A stretch of 21,266 nt of DNA from Betaproteobacteria bacterium. Lineage in GTDB: Bacteria > Pseudomonadota > Gammaproteobacteria > Burkholderiales > SG8-39. The translations under genes and the position numbers were made by a program. The stretch lies in contig JAAOZY010000415.1 in the NCBI GenBank assembly GCA_012274205.1, positions 1 to 21,266 on the forward strand, read 5' to 3'. Positions within the stretch are counted from its first letter, which is position 1. The number at the start of each line of letters is the position of its first letter. Below are positions 7,430-14,041 of the stretch, piece by piece. The notes under the pieces are model-generated. The model did no database searches. It saw only the letters and a program-made list of their open reading frames with translations, and was not told the origin of the DNA.

Positions 7430-7517
7430 TACACTACACGGAGATCGGCCTGCGGTGCAATCCTGCGCTGCAATTCCCGGGCGAACATGCGGCGGCGTTG
7501 CCTGCGCCGATTCATGG

Positions 7518-7523
7518 CAAAAT
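7518..7523 (+). promoter_or_regulatory. candidate -10 box for the MaoC-like gene
   Basis: CAAAAT lies 8 nt before the ATG at 7532, with TTGCCT at 7498-7503 as a possible but badly spaced -35 (14 bp). The geometry resembles the boxes before 4753 and 12984 and would give a nearly leaderless mRNA. Confidence 0.28.
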
Positions 7524-7531
7524 GCGCGCCT

Positions 7532-7978
7532 ATGAATGATATTACCCAGTTGCAGCAGCAAGTCGGCAAGGAGGTCGGTGTTTCGCCTTGGTTCGAGGTG
7601 GCACAGGAGCGCATCGATCAATTCGCGAGCGCCATCGTCGACCCGCAATGGATACACATCGATCCGGAGCGGGCCAGGCGCGAATCCCCTTACGGCGGCA
7701 CCATCGCGCACGGATTTCTCACACTGTCGCTGCTGTCGCATCTGCTCGAGAGCACCTTCGATGTCAGCAACAGGAAGATGGGCGTCAACTATGGCCTGAA
7801 CCGGGTGCGCTTCACCGATGCGGTGCCGGCAGGTTCGCGCATACGCGCGCGCTTCGTGCTGAACAGCTTCGAATCCATCAAGGGCGGCAAACAGCTCATC
7901 TGGGGCGTGACCGTGGAGCGCGAGGGCTCGCCTAAGCCGGTGTGCGTGGCGGAGTGGGTGACGCGGCAGTACGACTGA
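7532..7978 (+). CDS. MaoC-like (R)-specific enoyl-CoA hydratase
   Basis: A 148-residue single hot-dog-fold protein expected to hydrate trans-2-enoyl-CoA to 3-hydroxyacyl-CoA. The hydratase-2 motif is visible: FASAIVDPQWIHIDPERARR (31-50), with likely catalytic Asp37 and His42, followed by PYGGTIAHGFLTLSL (53-67). The strands GVNYGLNRVRFTDAVPAGSRIRAR are typical of the fold's second half. Length fits one-domain MaoC proteins. The ATG at 7532 has no Shine-Dalgarno and a -10-like box sits just upstream. Its stop codon lies inside the first hairpin of the element at 7975. It probably belongs with the ligase, cyclase and SDR genes, though a 140-bp structured spacer separates them. Confidence 0.9.
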   Translation: MNDITQLQQQVGKEVGVSPWFEVAQERIDQFASAIVDPQWIHIDPERARRESPYGGTIAHGFLTLSLLSHLLESTFDVSNRKMGVNYGLNRVRFTDAVPAGSRIRARFVLNSFESIKGGKQLIWGVTVEREGSPKPVCVAEWVTRQYD

Positions 7979-8063
7979 GGCCATTTCAGGATTTCCGAAA
8001 TGGCCTCAGATTTAGGGGAGCACGAGGGGAGTTGCCCCTTCGTTTGTTGCAGACCCTGAGGCC
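7975..8063 (+). promoter_or_regulatory. structured leader element, copy B (between maoC-like gene and acyl-CoA ligase)
   Basis: A perfect 13-bp hairpin (CTGAGGCCATTTC 7975-7987 with 7997-8009, 9-nt loop) is followed directly by ATTTAGGGG and GCACGAGGGGAG. A second stem pairs ACGAGGGG (8022-8029) with CCCCTTCGT (8035-8043, one bulge). The tail is TTGTTGCAGACCCTGAGG. Order and core match copy A at 806-915, while the first hairpin's sequence is different. An exact second copy of CTGAGGCC at 8056-8063 could compete for the 3' arm of the first hairpin. No T-run follows. It lies 56 nt before the ligase ATG. Confidence 0.55.
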
Positions 8064-8118
8064 GCCGCCCCGGGACGCCGCAACCAGCCAGGCTGAGCGC
8101 GCTTTCAGGAGGAGCGAC

Positions 8119-9795
8119 ATGCAGCAAAGTCATGCACATTACTGGCCCAAGGGCATTGCGCGCACGCTGCCGGTGCCGCAGACGACGCTTTACTACAATC
8201 TCGAGGTCGCGGCCACGCGCTATCCGGACAAGGCGGCGATCGCCTATTACGGCGGGCGCCTTTCCTATGCTGAACTGAAGCAGCAGGTCGACGCGCTTGC
8301 CGGCTATCTGCAGCGGCAATGCGGATTGAAGCGGGGCGAACGCGTGTTGCTGTACATGCAGAACAGCCCGCAATTCGTGATCGCCTACTACGCCGTGCTG
8401 CGCGCCGATGCGGTCGTCGTTCCGGTGAATCCGATGAACCTGAGCGAGGAGCTGCGCCATTATGTCGACGACGCCGGCACGCGCCTCGCGCTTATCGGCC
8501 AGGAGCTGCTGCCGCGCATCGCGCCGCTACTGGGCGCCGGAACGCTGGAACAGCTCATCGCCGCCAGCTACGGTGAGTATGCGGACCAGGCCTCGGAGCT
8601 GGCACAGCCGGATTTCCTCAAGCTGGCGCCGCTGGCCGCGGACAATCCGGCCATCGTGCCCTGGCGCGACGCCCTGGCGCGCGCGCAGGCGCCGGCTGCG
8701 CATCTGGCGCAGCCCGACGATCTGTGCGCGATGCCCTATACCTCCGGCACCACCGGCAGGCCCAAGGGCTGCATGCATACCCACCGCACGCTCATTGCGA
8801 ACGTCGTGCCGGCCGGTGTGTGGAGCAGGAATTCGGCGCAGGACGTGATCCTGTGCGTGGTGCCGTTTTTCCATATCACCGGCATGGTGCACCTGATGCA
8901 CAGCGCGCTCTACCTGGGCGCGGAAATGGTGATCATGACGCGCTGGGACCGCGAACTCGCGCTGAAGCTGATAGCGCGCCACCAGGTCAGCGGATGGACC
9001 AACATTCCGACCATGGTGATCGACTTGTTCGCAAGCCCCAATTTCAAGGCGGACAGCCTCGCGAGCCTGCGCGGCATCGCCGGCGGCGGCGCGGCCATGC
9101 CCGAGGCGGTGGCGAAAAAGCTGTACGAGCTGACCGGGCTCGAATTTGCCGAAGGCTATGGCCTCACCGAAACCGCGGGCGCGACGCACTCCAACCATCC
9201 GGACCGGCCCAAGCGGCAGTGCCTGGGCATACCCTGGTGCAATACCGAGTCGATGGTGATCAACCCGGACACCCTCGCGCCGCTGGGCGTGGGCGAGGTC
9301 GGCGAAATCGTGTCGCGCGGGCCGCAGGTGTTCACCGGCTACTGGAACGACCCCAGGGCGAGCGCCGCGGCCTTCGTCGACATCGGCGGCAAGACCTGGT
9401 TTCGCACCGGCGATCTCGGGCGCTGCGATGAAGAAGGCTATTATTTCTTCGTCGACCGGCTGAAGCGCATGATCAACGCGTCCGGCTTCAAGGTGTGGCC
9501 GGCGGAGGTGGAAGTGATGATGTACGCGCATCCGGACATTCAGGAAGTTTGCGTCATCGGCTGCGTCGATGCGCACCGCGGCGAGACGGTCAAGGCGATC
9601 GTGGTGCCGAAGGCGGCGAGCAAGGGCAAGGTTCGCGCCGAGGACATCATCGACTGGTGCAAAACGCACATGGCCGCCTACAAATATCCGCGCATCGTCG
9701 AATTCGCCGACAGCCTGCCCAAGTCGGCCACCGGCAAGGTGATGTGGCGCGCGCTGCAGGAGCAGGAAACGGCGCGCGCGCACAAGTCGGCGTGA
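8119..9795 (+). CDS. acyl-CoA ligase (AMP-dependent synthetase family)
   Basis: A 558-residue adenylate-forming enzyme that should activate a carboxylic acid to its CoA thioester through an acyl-AMP. ANL core motifs appear in order: YTSGTTGRPKG (207-217, phosphate loop), EGYGLTETAG (345-354), WFRTGDLG (427-434), DRLKRMINASGFKVWPAEVE (446-465, hinge and C-domain), and PKSATGKVMW (534-543) with Lys540 as the expected adenylation lysine. The whole is closest to medium/long-chain fatty-acid ligases, but aromatic acids are not excluded. The ATG at 8119 has a perfect AGGAGG (8107-8112) 6 nt upstream, which decides the start over in-frame upstream codons. It leads a run with the cyclase (10-bp gap) and SDR (41-bp gap). 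Confidence 0.94.
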   Translation: MQQSHAHYWPKGIARTLPVPQTTLYYNLEVAATRYPDKAAIAYYGGRLSYAELKQQVDALAGYLQRQCGLKRGERVLLYMQNSPQFVIAYYAVLRADAVVVPVNPMNLSEELRHYVDDAGTRLALIGQELLPRIAPLLGAGTLEQLIAASYGEYADQASELAQPDFLKLAPLAADNPAIVPWRDALARAQAPAAHLAQPDDLCAMPYTSGTTGRPKGCMHTHRTLIANVVPAGVWSRNSAQDVILCVVPFFHITGMVHLMHSALYLGAEMVIMTRWDRELALKLIARHQVSGWTNIPTMVIDLFASPNFKADSLASLRGIAGGGAAMPEAVAKKLYELTGLEFAEGYGLTETAGATHSNHPDRPKRQCLGIPWCNTESMVINPDTLAPLGVGEVGEIVSRGPQVFTGYWNDPRASAAAFVDIGGKTWFRTGDLGRCDEEGYYFFVDRLKRMINASGFKVWPAEVEVMMYAHPDIQEVCVIGCVDAHRGETVKAIVVPKAASKGKVRAEDIIDWCKTHMAAYKYPRIVEFADSLPKSATGKVMWRALQEQETARAHKSA

Positions 9796-9805
9796 AGCAC
9801 GCGAC

Positions 9806-10843
9806 ATGACGAGCAGATGGAAGCGGCGCCCGGAGGGCTCGAACTGGGGTGAATTCGGCCCTGACGACCAGCGCGGGCGCATGAACCTGATCACGCCGGA
9901 AAAAGTCCTGCAGGGCGTGGCCGAAGTGAAGGAGGGACTGCGCTTCTGCCTGTCGCTGCCGCTGGATTACCCCGGCGGCAACAGCGTCAGCCCGCGGCGG
10001 ATGCCGCCGCGGCGCTTCGCCACGGCGCGCGCGGGCGGCCCGAACTTCAATTTTCTGTTCTCCGGCGTGGACCCGCGCCATACCGACGTGGTGTGCGACG
10101 ACGGCGTGCTGCTGTGGCTGCAATACTCGACGCAGTGGGACAGCCTCGCGCACGTGGGCGCGCAGTTCGATGCCGACGGCGATGGCGTAGCCGAAACCGT
10201 GTACTACAACGGCTGGCGCGCAGGCGAGCACATACTTGCACCGCAGCACGGCGAGCTCAGCCCCTGGGGCTGCTACGAGGGCAGCGATGCGCGGCGCCTG
10301 GGCATCGAGCAACTGGCCGAGAGCTGCGTGCAGGGGCGCGCGGTGATGATAGACCTGGAAGCGCATTTCGGCCGCTGCCGCAAGGCGGTGGGCTACGACG
10401 AGCTGATGCGCGTGATGCAAGCCGATCAGGTGGAAGTGGAAGCCGGTGACATGGTCTGCTTGCATACCGGCTGGAGCGACGTGGTCCTCGAAATGGCGCG
10501 CGCGGTCGACATGAGCAAGCTCGACGCCGCCTATCTCGGCCTGGACGGGCGCGACGACAGGCTGCTGCAGTGGATCACCGACAGCGGCGCCGCAGCGCTG
10601 ATCGCCGACAACTACGCGGTGGAGCTGCTGCCGGCGCGCGCGCTGTCCGGCGTGCACGCGGCCATGCCGCTGCACCAGCACTGCCTGTTCAAGCTCGGGG
10701 TGCACCTGGGCGAGATCTGGCACCTGGGCGAGCTGGCGCGCTGGCTGCGTAGCAAGCGGCGCAGCCGCTTCCTGCTGACTGCGCCGCCGCTGCGCCTGCC
10801 CGGCGCAGTCGGCTCGCCGGCGATGCCGGTGGCGACGGTTTGA
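9806..10843 (+). CDS. cyclase-family hydrolase (kynurenine-formamidase-like fold) with altered metal motif
   Basis: A 345-residue protein of the cyclase family (PF04199), whose best-known members hydrolyse formamides or cyclic amides using metals. Matching blocks are WLQYSTQWDSLAHVGAQFD (104-122), DMVCLHTGW (215-223), IADNYAVE (266-273) and HCLFKLGVHLGEIWHLGELA (292-311). The usual HxGTHxDxPxH metal motif is QYSTQWDSLAH here: the Asp (112) and last His (116) are kept, while the two earlier histidines are Gln106 and Gln110 in this alignment. This suggests a subfamily with a different metal site or chemistry. The ATG is 10 bp after the ligase stop, with weak GAAG upstream, so coupling is likely. 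The substrate is unknown. Confidence 0.88.
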   Translation: MTSRWKRRPEGSNWGEFGPDDQRGRMNLITPEKVLQGVAEVKEGLRFCLSLPLDYPGGNSVSPRRMPPRRFATARAGGPNFNFLFSGVDPRHTDVVCDDGVLLWLQYSTQWDSLAHVGAQFDADGDGVAETVYYNGWRAGEHILAPQHGELSPWGCYEGSDARRLGIEQLAESCVQGRAVMIDLEAHFGRCRKAVGYDELMRVMQADQVEVEAGDMVCLHTGWSDVVLEMARAVDMSKLDAAYLGLDGRDDRLLQWITDSGAAALIADNYAVELLPARALSGVHAAMPLHQHCLFKLGVHLGEIWHLGELARWLRSKRRSRFLLTAPPLRLPGAVGSPAMPVATV

Positions 10844-10884
10844 ACGTGTTTGTATCGGCCACAATTCCCGGGAGGGCTTGAACC

Positions 10885-11664
10885 ATGGAACTGAAAGACG
10901 CAGTCTGCATCGTCACCGGCTCCGCCAGCGGCATCGGCGCCGCCACCGCGCTCATGCTCGCCGCGCGCGGCGCGCGCGTGCTGGTCAACTACAGCAAGAG
11001 CGAGGAGGCCGCGCGCGAGACCGTCAAAGCGTGCGCAGCCGCGGGCGCGCAAGCGCTGCTGGTCAAGGCGGACGTGGCGCAGGATGCGGATTGCCGCCGC
11101 CTGGCACAGGCCGCGCTGGACAAGTGGGGCCGCATCGACGCCCTGGTCAACAACGCCGGCGCGACCAAATTCGCCAATCATTCCGACCTGGACGCGCTAT
11201 CGGCCGAGGATTTCCAGCGCATCTATTCAGTCAATGTGGTCGGCAGCTACCAGATGGTGCGCGCTTGCGCGCCGGCGATGAAACGCGGCGGGCGCGGCGC
11301 CGTGGTCAATGTTTCCTCGATCGCGGGCAAGAACGGCATGGGATCGAGCATCGCCTACGCCGCGTCCAAAGGGGCGTTGAACACGATGACCATGTCGCTG
11401 GCGCGCGTGCTCGGCCCGGAGATACGCGTCAACGCAGTCTGCCCCGGCATGGTCGACACCAAGTGGCTGCGCGAAGGCTACGGTTCGCGCTATGCCGCGA
11501 TCGAGGCGCGCTACCGCGAAGGCACCCCGCTGGGGCGCCCCGCCACGCCCGAGGATGTCGCCGCCGTGATCGTCTGGCTGATCGAAGGCGCGGACCTGAT
11601 CACGGGCGATACCGTCATGGTCGACAGCGGCATGCACCTGGGGCTGATGCCGACTAGGAAGTAG
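10885..11664 (+). CDS. short-chain dehydrogenase/reductase (SDR, FabG-like)
   Basis: A 259-residue NAD(P)-dependent oxidoreductase of classical SDR type. It has the cofactor motif TGSASGIG (11-18), NNAG (89-92), catalytic Ser145 in VNVSSIAG, and Tyr158/Lys162 in YAASKGALN. The C-terminal PGMVDTKW and ITGDTVMVDSGMHL segments are typical. It would interconvert a hydroxyl and a carbonyl, plausibly on the hydratase product, but family membership alone does not give the substrate. The ATG has GGAGGG (10871-10876) 8 nt upstream. It is the last gene of the ligase-cyclase-SDR run. A spacer rich in repeats follows before tas. Confidence 0.93.
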   Translation: MELKDAVCIVTGSASGIGAATALMLAARGARVLVNYSKSEEAARETVKACAAAGAQALLVKADVAQDADCRRLAQAALDKWGRIDALVNNAGATKFANHSDLDALSAEDFQRIYSVNVVGSYQMVRACAPAMKRGGRGAVVNVSSIAGKNGMGSSIAYAASKGALNTMTMSLARVLGPEIRVNAVCPGMVDTKWLREGYGSRYAAIEARYREGTPLGRPATPEDVAAVIVWLIEGADLITGDTVMVDSGMHLGLMPTRK

Positions 11665-11713
11665 GACCGCCCACGGCCCGTGGGACCGCCCGCGGCCATG
11701 GGACCGCCCACGC
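11664..11713 (+). repeat. three short tandem repeats just after the SDR stop
   Basis: GGACCGCCC-(A/G)-CG begins at 11664, 11683 and 11701, spaced 19 and 18 bases. The first two units continue as GGCC(C)-TG; the third runs into a hairpin. The junction of units one and two contains a perfect 7-bp palindrome with a 1-nt centre (CCCACGG-C-CCGTGGG, 11670-11684). Confidence 0.6.
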
Positions 11714-11905
11714 GAAAAGCTAGCGTGGGCTGTTTAGATGCTCGTGCCAGTAACGCGCGTCATTGCAGGTTCGATCACCGATGCGGCTTCGATGAAAATT
11801 GAAGGACCGCACGCGCCGAAAGCTTGCGTAGGCTGATTGAAGGCTCGTACGCTGTGATTCGCTGTAGTGCCATTCTTAGATACCGATGAGGCTTCGATGA
11901 AGATC
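11701..11905 (+). repeat. diverged ~100-bp tandem duplication spanning the tas leader and start codon
   Basis: Unit one (11701-11800) and unit two (11804-11905) share a first block of 32 bases with 26 identical, a TGCTCGT/GGCTCGT block, and a final 24-base block with 21 identical (ACCGATG-GGCTTCGATGAA). The middle is weakly similar. Unit two ends with the real tas start. Unit one ends with a matching ATG at 11792 that is in the same frame but runs into TGA after 14 codons. I read it as an old tandem duplication of the leader plus first codons. Confidence 0.65.
11706..11730 (+). terminator. possible terminator hairpin after the SDR gene
   Basis: GCCCACGC (11706-11713) and GCGTGGGC (11723-11730) form a perfect 8-bp stem with a 9-nt loop, followed by TGTTTA. 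The GC-rich stem fits a terminator, but the T-run is short. Confidence 0.4.
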
Positions 11906-12934
11906 AACAAGCTCGGCGAAAGCGATCTGCGGGTGTCGGAAATCTGCCTCGGCACCATGACCTGGGGCGAGCAGAACAGCGAGCGCGACGCACAGCTGCA
12001 GCTGGATTTCGCGCTGGCGCACGGCATCAATTTCATCGATACCGCGGAAATGTATCCGGTGCCGCCGAACGCGGCCACCTACGCGCGCACCGAAACGTAT
12101 TTCGGCCCCTGGCTGGCGCAGCAGAAGCGCGAGCAGCTGGTGATCGCGAGCAAGGTCGCCGGCCCGGGGCGGCGCGACTGGGTGCGCGGCGGGCGCACCG
12201 AGCTCACGCGCGCCAACATCACCGAGGCCGTCAACGACAGCCTGAAGCGCCTGCGCACAGACTATCTCGACCTGTACCAGATCCACTGGCCCGGCCGCAA
12301 TGTGCCGATGTTCGGCGTGACCCGCTTCGACCCGGGCAAGGAGGCACCCGCCATCCCGATCCTGGAGCAGATCGAGGCCATGGCCGGGCTGATCAAGGCG
12401 GGCAAGATACGGCACTACGGCCTGTCCAATGAAACCACCTGGGGCCTGTGCGAATTCCTGCGCGTCGCGCGCGAAAACCACCTGCCCCCGCCGCTGACGA
12501 TACAGAATGCCTACAGCCTGCTGAACCGCATGTTCGACGGCGAACTGGCCGAGGCGAGCTATCGCGAGAAAGTGCCGCTGCTCGCCTACAGCCCGCTCGC
12601 GATGGGCATGCTGACCGGCAAATTCGCCATGGGCGCGATGCCGCCGCGCTCGCGCCTGGGCCGCTACCCCGATTTCGGCGAGCGCTACAAGCGCGAACTC
12701 GCGCGCGCCGCCGCCGACGAATACCGCCTGCTGGCACAAAGCCGCGGGCTGAGTGCAACCGAGATGGCGCTCGCCTTCGTGCGCACGCGCTGGTTCGTGG
12801 CCTCGACCATCGTCGGCGCCACCGACCTGGCGCAGCTGAAGCAGAACATCGACAGCGTCAAGGTCGAACTCGACGCCGAGACGCTGGCCGGAATCGACGC
12901 CATCCACCGGCGCTATCCGAATCCATCCGCATGA
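11897..12934 (+). CDS. tas: NADP(H)-dependent aldo/keto reductase, Tas type
   Basis: A 345-residue (beta/alpha)8 reductase that closely follows E. coli Tas along its whole length: LGTMTWGEQNSERDAQLQLD (18-37), INFIDTAEMYPVPP (44-57), LIASKVAGP-like segment (82-90), SLKRLRTDYLDLYQIHWP (115-132), GLSNET, and YSLLNRMF. The predicted catalytic tetrad is Asp48, Tyr53, Lys86 and His130. AKRs of this type reduce aldehydes or ketones; the physiological substrate of Tas is not settled. The ATG at 11897 has GAGG 5 nt upstream. An upstream in-frame start is open, but that part lies in the duplicated leader and is not conserved. It may be linked to the preceding cluster or transcribed on its own. Confidence 0.92.
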   Translation: MKINKLGESDLRVSEICLGTMTWGEQNSERDAQLQLDFALAHGINFIDTAEMYPVPPNAATYARTETYFGPWLAQQKREQLVIASKVAGPGRRDWVRGGRTELTRANITEAVNDSLKRLRTDYLDLYQIHWPGRNVPMFGVTRFDPGKEAPAIPILEQIEAMAGLIKAGKIRHYGLSNETTWGLCEFLRVARENHLPPPLTIQNAYSLLNRMFDGELAEASYREKVPLLAYSPLAMGMLTGKFAMGAMPPRSRLGRYPDFGERYKRELARAAADEYRLLAQSRGLSATEMALAFVRTRWFVASTIVGATDLAQLKQNIDSVKVELDAETLAGIDAIHRRYPNPSA

Positions 12935-12950
12935 GCGCGGAGGCTTGCGC

Positions 12951-12977
12951 TTGCGGGCCGCAGGCCCCATGTAGAAT
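12951..12977 (+). promoter_or_regulatory. promoter for the DUF3301-fpr operon
   Basis: TTGCGG (12951-12956), 15 bp, TAGAAT (12972-12977). Only 6 nt separate the -10 box from the ATG at 12984, so transcription should begin at or next to the start codon. The -10 match is good; the -35 is weak and the spacer short. Confidence 0.45.
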
Positions 12978-12983
12978 GCTCCC

Positions 12984-13292
12984 ATGGCGGAAACAATCAC
13001 TTTGCTCCTGCTCGGCGCGCTGGTCTGGCTCTGGTTCGACAGCATGCGCGCGCGCGAGCGCGCGCTTGCGCTGGGCCGGCGCGCGTGCCAGCGCGACGGC
13101 CTGATGTTCCTCGATGAAACGGTGGAATGCGTGTCGCTGCGCCTTGCGCGCGATGCCGACGGCCACGCGCGGCTGCGCCGCACCTATGGTTTCGAATTCA
13201 GCGATACCGGCAACAACCGCCGCAACGGCAGCATTGTCATGCTCGGCGGCGAGGTGGAGTCGCTCTACACCGAACCGTTCCTGATCCAATGA
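12984..13292 (+). CDS. DUF3301 membrane-anchored protein
   Basis: A 102-residue protein with one N-terminal membrane helix (about 3-18, ending WLWFDSMRARERAL) and a small cytoplasmic domain. The domain matches the DUF3301 pattern: a conserved Cys35 in RRACQRDG, LDETVECVSLRLARD (43-57), RRTYGFEFSDTGNNRRNGSI (65-84) and a terminal GGEVESLYTEPF. Its function is unknown in all lineages I know of. It starts directly after a -10 box with no Shine-Dalgarno. Its TGA overlaps the fpr ATG (ATGA), so it is translationally coupled to fpr. Confidence 0.88.
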   Translation: MAETITLLLLGALVWLWFDSMRARERALALGRRACQRDGLMFLDETVECVSLRLARDADGHARLRRTYGFEFSDTGNNRRNGSIVMLGGEVESLYTEPFLIQ

Positions 13293-14032
13293 GCAAATGG
13301 GTCGAAGGCACGGTGGTGGCGCAGAAACACTGGGCCGGGCTGCTGTATTCGCTGCAGGTCGACGCAAAGCTCGCGCCGTTCAAGGCCGGCCAGTTCACCA
13401 AACTCGCGCTGGCGGTCGAGGGCGAAATGGTCGGGCGCCCCTATTCGCTGGTGAATGCGCCCTCGGTGCGCCCGCACGAGTTCTACTATGTGGTGTTGCG
13501 CGAGCACCCGCTGACGCCGCGCCTGTGCCGGCTCGAAGCCGGCGACACGATCTACCTCGCACCGCAGGCATCTGGTTTTCTCACGCTGGACGAGGTGCCG
13601 CCCGGTGAGCATCTTTGGCTGCTCGCGACCGGTACCGCGCTCGGGCCGTTCCTGTCGATTCTTGCGACCGATTCGCCGTGGCGGCGTTTTCACCGCGTGG
13701 TGCTGGTGCACGCGGTGCGCCGCGCCGAGGAGCTGAGCTACCAGGAGCAGATCGGCGCGCTGCTCGCGCGCCATGCGGGAAAATTCGTTTTCGTTCCCGT
13801 GGTCAGCCGCGAACACCACCAGACGGCCCTCAGCGGCCGCATCCCGCGGGCAATTGAAGACGGGCGGCTGGAGCAGCAGGCCGGAATCATGCTGGAGGCC
13901 TCGTCCTCGCGCGTGATGGTGTGCGGCAATCCCGCAATGGTCGCCGATACCGTGGACGCGCTGGAGCGGCGCGGGCTGAAGAAGCACCGCCGGCGCGACC
14001 CGGGGCAGATCAACGTGGAAAACTACTGGTAG
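13289..14032 (+). CDS. fpr: ferredoxin/flavodoxin-NADP reductase
   Basis: A 247-residue FAD enzyme that passes electrons between NADPH and ferredoxin or flavodoxin in the cytoplasm. It matches bacterial Fpr end to end: FKAGQFTKLAL (31-41), the FAD motif GRPYSLVNAP (49-58), ASGFLTLDEVP (94-104), the NADP-site ATGTALGPFLSIL (113-125), LVHAVRR, VVSREHHQTALSGRIP (171-186), MVCGNPAMV (210-218), and the C-terminal NVENYW ending in the aromatic residue that stacks on FAD. The ATG at 13289 overlaps the DUF3301 stop by 4 bases; open sequence upstream in this frame is antiparallel to DUF3301 coding and not used. It supplies reducing power, commonly for Fe-S repair or oxidative stress. Confidence 0.95.
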   Translation: MSKWVEGTVVAQKHWAGLLYSLQVDAKLAPFKAGQFTKLALAVEGEMVGRPYSLVNAPSVRPHEFYYVVLREHPLTPRLCRLEAGDTIYLAPQASGFLTLDEVPPGEHLWLLATGTALGPFLSILATDSPWRRFHRVVLVHAVRRAEELSYQEQIGALLARHAGKFVFVPVVSREHHQTALSGRIPRAIEDGRLEQQAGIMLEASSSRVMVCGNPAMVADTVDALERRGLKKHRRRDPGQINVENYW

Positions 14033-14041
14033 GCGGTGGCG

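Noticed and set aside
10844..10884. Possible promoter ahead of the SDR gene (TTGAAC and CACAAT)
   Set aside because: Spacing is about 14 bp and both boxes are weak; the gene is more simply read as part of the ligase-cyclase-SDR transcript.
11876..13183. 435-codon minus-strand open frame opposite tas
   Set aside because: Antisense shadow; tas on the plus strand matches its family from end to end.
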